Assembly (NCBI GenBank): GCA_035412805.1
Contig: DAONVO010000058.1
Span: 1 to 14,035 of the forward strand
From: DTU018 sp029550685
GTDB taxonomy: Bacteria > Bacillota > Syntrophomonadia > Syntrophomonadales > Syntrophomonadaceae
DNA: 14,035 nt
Direction: 5' to 3'
Numbering within the stretch: position 1 is the stretch's first letter; every line of letters starts with the position of its first letter. A program made the position numbers and the translations under genes. The notes below the pieces were generated by a model. That model saw nothing but the letters and a program-made list of their open reading frames with translations, was not told where the DNA came from and searched no databases. Positions 1-7,116 of this stretch are shown in pieces.

Positions 1-75
1 GGTACGGAAAATCGTTGTGGATTGAGGTATTCCGTACTCATCCATTTTGGCTTGCTAGTTGCTCGAGAATTGCAC
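1..75. other. Left-edge non-coding sequence with an 8-bp inverted repeat
   Basis: No coding frame is supported here. GTACGGAA at 2-9 is matched by TTCCGTAC at 30-37, a perfect 8-bp inverted repeat around a 20-nt loop. No T-run follows on either strand, so it is not an obvious terminator. It could be part of a structured element or operator that belongs to a gene left of the window. Confidence 0.3.
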
Positions 76-106
76 AAAAAACTGGGCCCCGTCTCATGGA
101 GCCCAG
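76..106 (-). terminator. Rho-independent terminator, minus strand
   Basis: Read on the minus strand, CTGGGC (106-101) continues with TCC (100-98), a 7-nt loop, GGG (90-88) and GCCCAG (87-82). One U-G wobble completes a 9-bp GC-rich stem, followed directly by six Ts (81-76). It lies about 190 nt beyond the stop of the minus-strand aminotransferase and probably ends that transcript. Confidence 0.8.
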
Positions 107-298
107 CAAAATAGCTCGTTTTTTCACCTGTCTAATTAACAGGGAACCGTTCCAGTTAGCCTTTCTATTAACATCATCTTCTTTATTAAATTAACCTTCA
201 ACCTGATCTGATCCGTATTCAGATATTTATTCGGTTTTAGCTTTAGATTCAGGCGGAACTATCACACAATCCCCGTCCCTCATGCACTGGTCCGGGAC
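107..298. other. Non-coding 3' region between aminotransferase stop and terminator
   Basis: This is an AT-rich stretch with no supported gene on either strand. It contains a short palindrome, GGAACCGTTCC (143-153), and a weak GTCCC/GGGAC pairing (275-279 with 294-298) next to the aminotransferase stop. It most likely forms the 3' untranslated region of that gene. Confidence 0.4.
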
Positions 299-1537
299 CT
301 ATTTATAGAACTTCTCTTTAGTCAGGCGGAAGCATTCCTCAGTCACCTGCAGGGTGCGGTCTATGTCGGCCTCAGTGTGAGCCCCGGAGATAAACCAGTT
401 GTGATGAGGATGCAAGAAAACACCTCGCTTAGCGGCTTCACCGCAGAAGAAGCGATTGTAGGAAAGATCTGCATCTCCTATAAATCTCATAAAAGGCATA
501 GCAGGATGTCCGGTATAGCTGATCTCTATACCCATGCTGCGGGCTTGCTCCTCCACACCCTTTTGCAGTTTGATACCCAGTTCATATATCTTAGGTATGA
601 TTCCATCTCTCTCAATTATCTTCATACAAGCCAAGGAAGCGGCCATAGGTACCGCACTGAAAAAATGAGTGCCAGTAAAGTAGGTAGCTGCCGCTGCTTC
701 TTTCAAGTATTCTTTGCCGGTGATTGCAGATATGGGATACCCGTTGGCCATAGCTTTACCGAAGCAAATCATGTCTGGATCAGCTCCGTAATATACATGA
801 GATCCATGTATATTGAGCCGGAAACCGCAGCGGATATCATCAAATATCAGCAGTATCTTATTTTCCTGGCAAATCTTTTTAATCTCCGCATAATAGCTGG
901 CATCAGGCAAATACTGATCACTGCCCGCCGGATGATGATGAGGGGTAAGGATTATCGCGGCTACATCATCTTTGTTTTCGGCCACCAAGTTTTTCAGCTG
1001 TTCCAGATTAGGATAGTCAAAATGCAGGATATGGGATTTATACTCCGGAGGGATCCCGTAAACTGCATGGGTACACCAGAAATGAGCTCCGTGGTAAGCA
1101 CCATTGGCCATGATAATCTTGTTCTTGCCGGTATATCCCCGGGCTATGGTAATGGCATAGGTGGTAACATCCGAACCGTTTTTAGCAAAGGCGGTCCAAT
1201 CCTGGCCATCAATTAGGTTAACCAGGTATTCCGCCATTTCATTCCAGCGATTGCTGGGCAGAGTAAAGGCATCTCCTCTTTCCATCTGCTCCCGGGCAGC
1301 GGCATCTACTTCTTCATTACAGAGGCCGATTATGTTGGTACCGAACGAACACATATAGTCTATATATTCGTTCCCGTCCACATCCCAGATATGACTGCCT
1401 TTGCCTTTAACCAGGAAACAGGGATAAGATCCAAAGGTTAACCCTAGCGGACTTCTGGGGCCATAAATCCCGTTGGGGACATACTTTTTCGCCTGTTCAA
1501 ACATCTCATAGGACTTATCGAACCTGTAAGTTTCCAC
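299..1537 (-). CDS. Class-III PLP-dependent aminotransferase (glutamate-1-semialdehyde 2,1-aminomutase-like)
   Basis: A 412-aa, probably cytosolic fold-type I PLP enzyme. Fold landmarks seen: GSD at 121-123 (phosphate-binding loop), ARGYTGKNKII (132-142) leading to YHG at 148-150 (aromatic stacking region), IFDDIRCGFR (231-240) with D233 as the pyridine-nitrogen aspartate, and FGKAMANGYP (259-268) with K261 as the predicted Schiff-base lysine. The order matches GSA aminomutases and related omega-aminotransferases, and the length is close to theirs. The usual AAVIxEPV stretch reads AAIILTPHHHP here (193-203), so the glutamate normally seen in HemL is missing. No heme gene is adjacent. I therefore infer an aminotransferase or aminomutase acting on a non-heme substrate. 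The start is GTG, preceded by an AAGGAAGG ribosome site about 7 nt upstream. The gene is divergent from the TetR regulator and its promoter carries a candidate TetR operator, so it is the likely regulated target. Confidence 0.88.
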   Translation of the reverse strand: METYRFDKSYEMFEQAKKYVPNGIYGPRSPLGLTFGSYPCFLVKGKGSHIWDVDGNEYIDYMCSFGTNIIGLCNEEVDAAAREQMERGDAFTLPSNRWNEMAEYLVNLIDGQDWTAFAKNGSDVTTYAITIARGYTGKNKIIMANGAYHGAHFWCTHAVYGIPPEYKSHILHFDYPNLEQLKNLVAENKDDVAAIILTPHHHPAGSDQYLPDASYYAEIKKICQENKILLIFDDIRCGFRLNIHGSHVYYGADPDMICFGKAMANGYPISAITGKEYLKEAAAATYFTGTHFFSAVPMAASLACMKIIERDGIIPKIYELGIKLQKGVEEQARSMGIEISYTGHPAMPFMRFIGDADLSYNRFFCGEAAKRGVFLHPHHNWFISGAHTEADIDRTLQVTEECFRLTKEKFYK

Positions 1538-1578
1538 TGTAATCCCTTCCTTCCCTTTGGGTCACCCACATTTAAAAT

Positions 1579-1597
1579 GTCGGTCATTCACCCGATT
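1579..1597. promoter_or_regulatory. Candidate TetR operator 1
   Basis: GTCGGTCATTCACCCGATT is an imperfect dyad with TCGG/CCGA half-sites separated by 8 bp. The same outer bases recur at 1692-1710. It sits 2 bp downstream, in the minus direction, of a TATAAT box at 1605-1600 and would cover the transcription start of the aminotransferase gene. A perfect 13-bp palindrome (ACATTT-A-AAATGT, 1568-1580) abuts it. Confidence 0.6.
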
Positions 1598-1599
1598 TA

Positions 1600-1605
1600 A
1601 TTATA
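1600..1605 (-). promoter_or_regulatory. Probable -10 box of the aminotransferase gene
   Basis: The minus strand reads TATAAT here, about 63 bp before the GTG start. No good -35 hexamer is visible at 16-18 bp, so the promoter is weak or needs help. Candidate operator 1 begins 2 bp downstream. Confidence 0.45.
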
Positions 1606-1678
1606 TGATAGGGAATTTATTCAAAATCAGCAAGCATTTTATATTCCCTTATTTTTCGGGATTTAGTTATTATTTTAT

Positions 1679-1684
1679 TATAAT
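1679..1684 (+). promoter_or_regulatory. Probable -10 box of the TetR gene
   Basis: TATAAT in an AT-rich tract, with no clear -35 at the usual spacing. Candidate operator 2 starts 7 bp downstream, where repressor binding would block initiation. It would give a 5' untranslated leader of about 130 nt to the TTG start at 1821. Confidence 0.4.
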
Positions 1685-1691
1685 GGCTATA

Positions 1692-1710
1692 GTCGGTTAT
1701 ATGCCCGATT
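1692..1710. promoter_or_regulatory. Candidate TetR operator 2
   Basis: GTCGGTTATATGCCCGATT has the same outer half-sites (GTCGGT and CCCGATT) and the same spacing as the dyad at 1579-1597, but a different core. Two such copies in one divergent promoter region, each just after a TATAAT box, are typical of autoregulating TetR-family repressors. That link is inference. Confidence 0.6.
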
Positions 1711-1820
1711 ATGTTCACAGAAAATGCGCTTTTTACGCTTTCACAGACAAAGATAGCCGGTGCAGCCAGGTATGTCATGTAGTATACTGTTGTAGAAATG
1801 CTGCTATGGAGGAACCAAAG

Positions 1821-2429
1821 TTGAAAAATAATGCCGTTACGAAGAAAGTTTCAACGCGCGAAAAGATACTCGCCGTTACCCGGAATCTAATTGCCGAAAA
1901 AGGAGTCAAACAGACTACTTTAGCCGATATATCTCATGCGGCTGGTATTAGCCAGGGTACCTTATTCTATTACTATAAAAGCAAAGATGAACTAATTTAC
2001 GATATACTGGAACAGCATTTTTCCCATCTGACCGATTCGATTATAGCTGGCATACCCCGTCACAGCAATGGGGATAAAGTTAAGCTCTTACAGCGAACAC
2101 TGGAAAAGCTAATCAAAGATCAGAATACCAGTCGCATGAATATCTACTTGTTCCAGGAAGCCATTTTGAGCAATGAGGAAATGCGGGACCGTTTCTTAGT
2201 CAAATACCAGACCTGGAGAGAACTAATTGCCCGGCAGATTTCCGCCCTGTTCGCTATCAGCGATCCCGATAACCTGGCTAGTCTGGGAGGAGTAATCCTG
2301 GCAGTTATTGATGGCCTCACTATACAGTATTTGCTGGATCAAAACAGTGTTGACTTTCAGAAGGTGGCCAAGGTTTTAGCGGATATGCTGGCAAGCGTCT
2401 CCGCTCGGGAACAAGGAACTGAATATTAA
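1821..2429 (+). CDS. TetR/AcrR-family transcriptional regulator
   Basis: A 202-aa one-component repressor. The N-terminal helix-turn-helix is clear: TREKILAVTRNLIAEKG (12-28), then LADISHAAGISQGTLFYYYKSKDEL (34-58), the usual TetR signature with recognition helix near 43-52. The C-terminal region (about 70-195) is the variable ligand-binding and dimerisation domain, and its ligand cannot be read from sequence. An in-frame ORF extends back to 1557, but that segment has no ribosome site and lies over the promoter and operators. The TTG at 1821 is preceded by GGAGG (1808-1812) with an 8-nt spacer and gives a normal TetR length. ATG at 1806 is a weaker alternative because it overlaps that ribosome site. 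The gene is divergent from the aminotransferase and convergent with the crotonase gene at 2457-3308. It probably represses itself and the aminotransferase. Confidence 0.88.
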   Translation: MKNNAVTKKVSTREKILAVTRNLIAEKGVKQTTLADISHAAGISQGTLFYYYKSKDELIYDILEQHFSHLTDSIIAGIPRHSNGDKVKLLQRTLEKLIKDQNTSRMNIYLFQEAILSNEEMRDRFLVKYQTWRELIARQISALFAISDPDNLASLGGVILAVIDGLTIQYLLDQNSVDFQKVAKVLADMLASVSAREQGTEY

Positions 2430-2442
2430 TCCGCTTGCCAGC
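2387..2442. repeat. 11-bp perfect inverted repeat spanning the TetR 3' end
   Basis: GCTGGCAAGCG (2387-2397) is exactly inverted as CGCTTGCCAGC (2432-2442), with a 34-nt loop that contains the TetR stop codon. The second arm fills the 27-bp gap between the two convergent genes. No T-run follows on either strand, so it is not a classical terminator, but it may still stabilise or end the converging transcripts. Confidence 0.45.
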
Positions 2443-2456
2443 TGCAGAAAACCTGT

Positions 2457-3308
2457 TCAACCCTTAAAGGGGGGTTCCGTCGACCAGGGATAAAAATCCG
2501 GCATGTCTTTATAGGGACTCATAGAAAAGCGGGGATCTCTTTTCTCCAAAAAGGCGTTGATTCCTTCAGCCGCATCAGCCCGCTGCCCCAGGTAGTGAAA
2601 TCCTTTGGACTCTATGCGATGAGCTTCCATGGGATGAGATGCCCCCAGCATACTCCACATTAACTGCCGTATAAGAGCTACCGAAACCGGAGCAGAATAA
2701 CGGGCAATTTCTGAAGCAACCGCCCGGGCTGCGGGGATAACCTGGTCAGGTTCCACCAGTTGACTTACCAATCCGCTCTCGAAAGCTTCCTGGGCGGAGA
2801 AAACTCTTCCCGTCATCGACCAATCCAGCGCCTTGCTGATGCCTACCACCCGGGGCAAAAACCAAGAACTGCAGGCATCCACCACTATTCCCCTCCGGGC
2901 AAAGACAATACCCATTTTAGCTGTATGGGCAGCTATGCGAATATCCATAGGCAAGGTCATGGTTAATCCTATACCCACGGCTGCGCCATTAATCGCAGCA
3001 ATAATCGGTTTGGTACAGCGGTACATGCGCAGGGCTATTAATCCCCCGCCGTCCCGGTGCTCATCCTGCGGCACACAGGTATAATCAAAGGTAGCTCCCC
3101 TATCACCCAAATCCATTCCTGCACAGAATGCCCGGCCAGCTCCGGTAACAATAATCGCTCTCACCTCATCATCAGCTTCAGCACAGTTAATAGCATCAAT
3201 CAATTCCTCACGCATCACCTCGGTATAGGCATTCATGCGTGCAGGGCGGTTGAGGGTTATGGTTAAGATCCGGTCTTCAACTTCGTACTTGATCTGCTGG
3301 TAATCCAT
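2457..3308 (-). CDS. Crotonase (enoyl-CoA hydratase/isomerase) family protein with altered active site
   Basis: A 283-aa protein of the crotonase fold. Seen: ILTITLNRPARMNAY (14-28), the oxyanion-hole loop FCAGMDL (61-67), NGAAVGIGLTMTLPMDIRIA (107-126), the block FARRGIVVDACSSWFLPRVVG (136-156), and a C-terminal helical part ending near FLEKRDPRF (253-261) with a 20-residue tail. The two catalytic glutamates of classical enoyl-CoA hydratase appear to be replaced: T115 stands at the first position and F136 near the second. D144 in the VVDAC stretch stands where related proteins usually have PEA. It should still bind a CoA thioester and stabilise an enolate, but hydratase activity is doubtful; isomerase, decarboxylase or ring-cleavage chemistry is possible. 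ATG with AAAGGAGG 7 nt upstream. It follows the sigma-54 activator gene on the same strand after a 199-bp gap that contains a terminator, so it may have its own promoter. Confidence 0.88.
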   Translation of the reverse strand: MDYQQIKYEVEDRILTITLNRPARMNAYTEVMREELIDAINCAEADDEVRAIIVTGAGRAFCAGMDLGDRGATFDYTCVPQDEHRDGGGLIALRMYRCTKPIIAAINGAAVGIGLTMTLPMDIRIAAHTAKMGIVFARRGIVVDACSSWFLPRVVGISKALDWSMTGRVFSAQEAFESGLVSQLVEPDQVIPAARAVASEIARYSAPVSVALIRQLMWSMLGASHPMEAHRIESKGFHYLGQRADAAEGINAFLEKRDPRFSMSPYKDMPDFYPWSTEPPFKG

Positions 3309-3470
3309 TTTCCTGCCTCCTTTATACTAGCAATAATCCCATCCAGTAATGGCTTCAATTAAAGAATTATTAATGCGACAATAGGTACTTGGCTTAGCAA
3401 CACCTCGCTAAAGCTCTACTCTCTAATTAGATTAACCCACAACCATCTTACTTGCGGCTACCAAAACAAT

Positions 3471-3496
3471 ACGACAGAGAAATTGTTCCCTGTCGT
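3471..3496 (-). terminator. Probable terminator of the sigma-54 activator gene
   Basis: On the minus strand ACGACAGGGA (3496-3487) pairs with TCTCTGTCGT (3480-3471), a 10-bp stem with one G-U wobble around a 6-nt loop, followed by ATTGTTTTGG. It lies 11 nt after the activator stop. The T-tract is imperfect, so some read-through into the crotonase gene is possible. The remaining gap (3309-3470) shows the crotonase ribosome site but no clear promoter. Confidence 0.6.
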
Positions 3497-3507
3497 ATCT
3501 ATTTATT

Positions 3508-5319
3508 CTATTTCTTCAAACCATATTTTTTAATACGGCGATCAACGGTTCGGCGGGAAACGCCTAAGGACTCCGCAACCCTGCTCACATTGCCATTATA
3601 CTGCATCAGCAGGGTCCTGATCTGCTGGGCCTCCACTTCCGCCAGCTGCTGTTTTATGTTCTGCTGTTTTAAGGGTATGGGCTTGACGGATCGATCCGTC
3701 TCTTTTTCATATAAGATCTGAATTTCAGAGGGCAGATCTTCTGGTCTGATGGTATAGTCCTTGACTGTAAACAGGATTCTTTCCGCGAAGTTCTGCAGTT
3801 CCCGTACATTACCCGGCCAGGAATAGCGCTTGAGCAGATCCCAGACAACAGGGTCAATGGCATGGATATGCTCCAGCCATTGAGGATCTCCTTGGACCAA
3901 GAAATGCTTAAACAGCAAATCAATATCTTCTGGCCGTTCCCGCAGCGGAGGAATCCTTAAACTGATAACATTAAGCCGGAAATATAAATCCTTGCGGATG
4001 GTTCCCTTTTGAACTTCATTATATAAATCACGGTTGGTAGCACAAATAACTCTGACATCGATAGGAATAGCTTTAGAGCTTCCCAGGCGGCATACCTGCT
4101 TCTCCTGTAACACTCTTAAAAGTGCGGCCTGCTGCTCCAACGGCATATCCCCGATCTCATCGAGGAATAGCGTTCCTCCCTGGGCCAGCTCAAATTTACC
4201 GGGACTCCCTCCTTTACGGGCACCGGTAAAAGCCCCCTCCACATAGCCAAACAGCTCACTCCCTACCAGTTCACGGGGAATGGCCCCGCAGTTGACAGCT
4301 ATAAATGGACCATCTGCGTAGCGACTCTGATTATGTATGGACTGGGCAAACATTTCTTTGCCGGTACCGCTTTCCCCCTGAATTAGAACCGTGCTCTTGT
4401 TTTGGCTGGCTGCTTTGGCCAATTCTATGGTATCCCGCATGACCTCGCTGCGGGTTAATATATCGTCAAAACAAAAACGAGCCGGGGTACTGCTGTAGCG
4501 ATTTACCAATCGATGTATTTCTGCCAGGGGTTTCAGCATTAAAATCCCCTTGTGAGTGGTACCGTCGGGATCTTCGATAGGAGTTCCGGTAGCCAGAAAC
4601 TGCATTTCTCTTCCTTCAATAGTCAGGACAATTTCTTCATCACGAAAAGCCTGCTTTTTGGTCAGCATCTTTTCCAGGTTTTTATTGTCAGCTACCAGTT
4701 TCTCATAACTTAACTGTTCCCGTATATCAGTTGAGGTCCTCCCCAGCATTACTTTAAGAGTGTGATTTATGAATTCAATTCCCCCCTGGCGGGAAATAAT
4801 AATTACCCCATCGGACATGTTGCCGATAATATCCATGAGCAGTTTTTCTTTCAGCATCAAGGCCTGGTTGGAAATGGTCAATTCTTTGGTACGTTCTTGC
4901 ACCAATTGATCCAGGTGATCGTGAGCTTTCTGCAGTTGAGTTTGCGCATGTACCCGCTCAGTAATGCCATAAGCGCCCAGCATAACATATTGTTGATCTC
5001 CCATCCATTCTTCAAACAGGAATACGTCTACCCATTTTTCTTCGCCGTTTTTGGTCACTATTTTCAATTCATAACTGTTGGGCACTTTTTCTCCCCGTTG
5101 CCGGGCCTGGGCATTCCTTCGAATCATTCCTTGGTAATCGGGGTGAATTACTTCCCAAAACTTCATCTGCAGGGCGTCTTCATTACTGTACCCGGTATAA
5201 TTTTGAAACGCAGTGTTAGTCCACACATATTGAAAATCCTGGTTGTAAATGATCATTATAATAGGCCCATTACGGATGAAATTTGAAAAGCTCAACCCTT
5301 CCAAAATGGTATCATTCAA
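3508..5319 (-). CDS. Sigma-54-dependent transcriptional activator, PAS-PAS-AAA+-Fis
   Basis: A 603-aa bacterial enhancer-binding protein. Domain order: PAS 1 with PAC motif (about 10-122), a coiled-coil linker (about 124-160), PAS 2 (about 160-265), sigma-54 AAA+ domain (about 283-515), and a C-terminal Fis-type helix-turn-helix (577-601). The AAA+ part is complete: Walker A GESGTGKE (315-322), the sigma-54 contact loop GAFTGA (362-367), Walker B GGTLFLDE (381-388), the arginine region LYFRLNV (445-451) and WPGNVREL (501-508). There is no receiver domain, so activation presumably comes from a ligand or redox cue sensed by the PAS domains. The start is TTG with an AGGGAG site about 11 nt upstream; an in-frame stop lies just before it. 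It is divergent from the operon starting at 5608, whose promoter is of sigma-54 type with three palindromic enhancer-like sites, making it the obvious activator. Confidence 0.95.
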   Translation of the reverse strand: MNDTILEGLSFSNFIRNGPIIMIIYNQDFQYVWTNTAFQNYTGYSNEDALQMKFWEVIHPDYQGMIRRNAQARQRGEKVPNSYELKIVTKNGEEKWVDVFLFEEWMGDQQYVMLGAYGITERVHAQTQLQKAHDHLDQLVQERTKELTISNQALMLKEKLLMDIIGNMSDGVIIISRQGGIEFINHTLKVMLGRTSTDIREQLSYEKLVADNKNLEKMLTKKQAFRDEEIVLTIEGREMQFLATGTPIEDPDGTTHKGILMLKPLAEIHRLVNRYSSTPARFCFDDILTRSEVMRDTIELAKAASQNKSTVLIQGESGTGKEMFAQSIHNQSRYADGPFIAVNCGAIPRELVGSELFGYVEGAFTGARKGGSPGKFELAQGGTLFLDEIGDMPLEQQAALLRVLQEKQVCRLGSSKAIPIDVRVICATNRDLYNEVQKGTIRKDLYFRLNVISLRIPPLRERPEDIDLLFKHFLVQGDPQWLEHIHAIDPVVWDLLKRYSWPGNVRELQNFAERILFTVKDYTIRPEDLPSEIQILYEKETDRSVKPIPLKQQNIKQQLAEVEAQQIRTLLMQYNGNVSRVAESLGVSRRTVDRRIKKYGLKK

Positions 5320-5399
5320 TATCTATTTCACTCCCTAGTTTAAATTGGCTTCAACTATTCCCAACTTAACATTTTGAGGTACAAATTACAACCTTGATC

Positions 5400-5453
5400 G
5401 ACAAAGTTGTCCGTTTTTTGGTCAATGTTGTCTTTTATTGAGACATAATTGTC
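5400..5453. promoter_or_regulatory. Three tandem 21-bp-phased enhancer sites (UAS) for the sigma-54 activator
   Basis: Sites are GACAAAGTTGTC (5400-5411), GTCAATGTTGTC (5421-5432) and GACATAATTGTC (5442-5453). The first is a perfect GACAA-N2-TTGTC dyad; the others have one mismatch each in the left arm and keep TTGTC on the right. Start-to-start spacing is exactly 21 bp, two helical turns, placing them on one DNA face. They lie about 105-155 bp upstream of the predicted +1 of the -24/-12 promoter, the usual enhancer distance. No fourth copy is seen 21 bp to either side. Confidence 0.75.
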
Positions 5454-5529
5454 CACGTGTTGATGCCGCTCATGATATTTTGTTGTTGGAATATAGGTAT
5501 TTATAATGGTTTTATTGGATTTTATCGAG

Positions 5530-5546
5530 TTGGCACATAATTTGCT
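5530..5546 (+). promoter_or_regulatory. Sigma-54 (-24/-12) promoter
   Basis: TTGGCACATAATTTGCT fits the consensus YTGGCAC-N5-TTGCW, with the invariant GG (5532-5533) and GC (5544-5545) separated by exactly 10 bp. The predicted start is near 5557, about 50 nt before the first gene of the operon. The stretch between the enhancer sites and this promoter (about 5465-5529) is AT-rich and could bend. Confidence 0.88.
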
Positions 5547-5607
5547 ATCTAATAAACTAAAGCCCAATCAGCCAAACTAAGCATATTACATGACAGGAGT
5601 GACTTGC

Positions 5608-7116
5608 ATGACCGATTTCGACGTAGTGGTCATCGGGGCAGGCAACGGTGGTCTCACTGCTGCTGCCAGTCTGGCCAAAGCCGGGATCAGGACCCTGCTT
5701 TTGGAGCGCCATAATATCCCGGGAGGCTGTGCCACTTCCTTTTGCCGGGGCCGCTTCGAATTCGAGGTAGCCTTACATCAACTGAGCGGATACGGCCAGG
5801 CTGACAACCCGGGTCCCTTGCGCGGTTTCCTAAGCCAATTTGGAATACCGGACCGTTGTGAATTTGTGGACATGGAAAACCTCTATCGTTTGATTCTGCC
5901 CGGGCAGTTGGATATAACTCTCCCCGCTAACCGGGAAGGCACCACTCAAGCCTTAGTGGCGCGATTTCCTGAGGACAAAGATGGTATCGTAGGTTTTATC
6001 GACCTGATATATCGCACGTTTTTTGAATATGCGGCGGTTTTTTACCAGCGTGATCCGGAAGCCAGTGCTGAGAAATACCCTTTGATGACCCAATACACAT
6101 TGCAGCCCACCGAACAAGTTATGAATGAATATTTCCAAAACCCGCTGATCAAAGCGGCTCTGGGAATCTATTGGGGCTATAGCGGGGTTCCACTATCACA
6201 ATTACCCTTTATAGATTATGCCACCTTGTATTTTTCCTACCTGCATTGGAAACCTGCTTACATCCGTAATGGCTCTCAAGCCATGTCCAATGCACTTTTG
6301 GAATATATTCTGGCTAACAGCGGTCAGGCTCGATTCAACTGTGGAGCCAAAAGAATTCTGGTTGAGGATGGTCGAGTGATCGGAGTCGAAACCGAGCACG
6401 GCGATATGATCACTGCTAAAGCGGTGGTTTCCAACGCCTCCAGTATTGACACTTATGTAGAATTAATAGGCGAAGAACATGTTCCTGAAGAACAGTTCAA
6501 AATTCTGGGCGGGCAAACGGTTGGGCCCTCCTCCCTTACCTTGTTTGTAGGGTTGGACTGTGAACCTCATGAGGTAGGTATAACCGATACCACCAATTTT
6601 ATTATCAGCGACCCCGATACTGACAAGCAGTTTGCCTCCATGAGCCGTCTGGATGTCAGTGATGATTATATGCTGGTGTCCTGTTACAACCTGGATGATC
6701 CCCAGGCATCACCACCGGGTACATCGCAAGTTTGTATTGTGGATTTAAAATATTCCGGACCCTGGCTCACTTTATCACCGCAGGAATACCTCCAGGCTAA
6801 ATTCAAAGCTGCTGACGGAGTTTTGAATCGGGTTGAACAAGTATTTCCCGGTTTTCGCGATCATATTGAAGAGATTGAAGTGGCTACTCCCCTAACCCAT
6901 ATGCGTTATCTCAATACTCCAGGAGGAGCTATTTACGGTTTTGACCAGTACGCCAAAAACTCCAATTTCTTTGTCTCCCCCACCTCACCAGTTAAAGGCC
7001 TGGCACTGGCAGGAGCCTGGTCGGGTCCGGGCGGCTTTCAGCCTTCCTTGATGTCCGGTGGTTCTGCCGCCAGAGCTATCAAACGCTATTTACAGCAGCT
7101 AGGGGAGGGAAAATAA
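5608..7116 (+). CDS. FAD-dependent oxidoreductase, phytoene desaturase/retinol saturase-like
   Basis: A 502-aa flavoprotein. N-terminal Rossmann fold: DVVVIGAGNGGLTAAASLAKAG (5-26) with E33 at the end of the second strand for the FAD ribose, then PGGCATSF (38-45), the usual flavin loop of the CrtI/amine-oxidase superfamily. The C-terminal FAD-binding stretch is GLALAGAWSGPGGFQPSLMSGG (464-485). No signal peptide or clear membrane segment. Relatives desaturate, isomerise or saturate polyunsaturated hydrophobic substrates; no carotenoid gene is near, so carotenoid work is unlikely. ATG 5608 is chosen because ACAGGAG (5593-5599) lies 9 nt upstream; an in-frame ATG at 5590 lacks a ribosome site. 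First gene after the sigma-54 promoter. Its stop overlaps the start of the 2Fe-2S reductase (TAATG), suggesting translational coupling and a redox partnership. The substrate is unknown. Confidence 0.88.
   Translation: MTDFDVVVIGAGNGGLTAAASLAKAGIRTLLLERHNIPGGCATSFCRGRFEFEVALHQLSGYGQADNPGPLRGFLSQFGIPDRCEFVDMENLYRLILPGQLDITLPANREGTTQALVARFPEDKDGIVGFIDLIYRTFFEYAAVFYQRDPEASAEKYPLMTQYTLQPTEQVMNEYFQNPLIKAALGIYWGYSGVPLSQLPFIDYATLYFSYLHWKPAYIRNGSQAMSNALLEYILANSGQARFNCGAKRILVEDGRVIGVETEHGDMITAKAVVSNASSIDTYVELIGEEHVPEEQFKILGGQTVGPSSLTLFVGLDCEPHEVGITDTTNFIISDPDTDKQFASMSRLDVSDDYMLVSCYNLDDPQASPPGTSQVCIVDLKYSGPWLTLSPQEYLQAKFKAADGVLNRVEQVFPGFRDHIEEIEVATPLTHMRYLNTPGGAIYGFDQYAKNSNFFVSPTSPVKGLALAGAWSGPGGFQPSLMSGGSAARAIKRYLQQLGEGK

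Noticed and set aside
377..1216. 279-codon plus-strand open frame
   Set aside because: It lies fully antisense to the aminotransferase, which has all its PLP motifs. Its protein shows no recognisable motif, so it is a shadow frame.
1557..1820. Upstream in-frame extension of the TetR gene
   Set aside because: It has no ribosome site, covers the divergent promoters and operators, and adds 88 residues that are not TetR-like. TTG 1821 has GGAGG at proper spacing.
3309..3470. Sigma-54 promoter for the minus-strand crotonase
   Set aside because: No GG-N10-GC pair occurs on the minus strand here. The closest candidate has 11-bp spacing and lies too near the ribosome site.
4762..5286. 174-codon plus-strand frame
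   Set aside because: It is antisense to the PAS domains of the activator, with no motif and no ribosome site of note.
5355..5567. 70-codon minus-strand frame between activator and operon
   Set aside because: It starts with TTG without a ribosome site and spans the enhancer sites and the sigma-54 promoter, which explain the region better.
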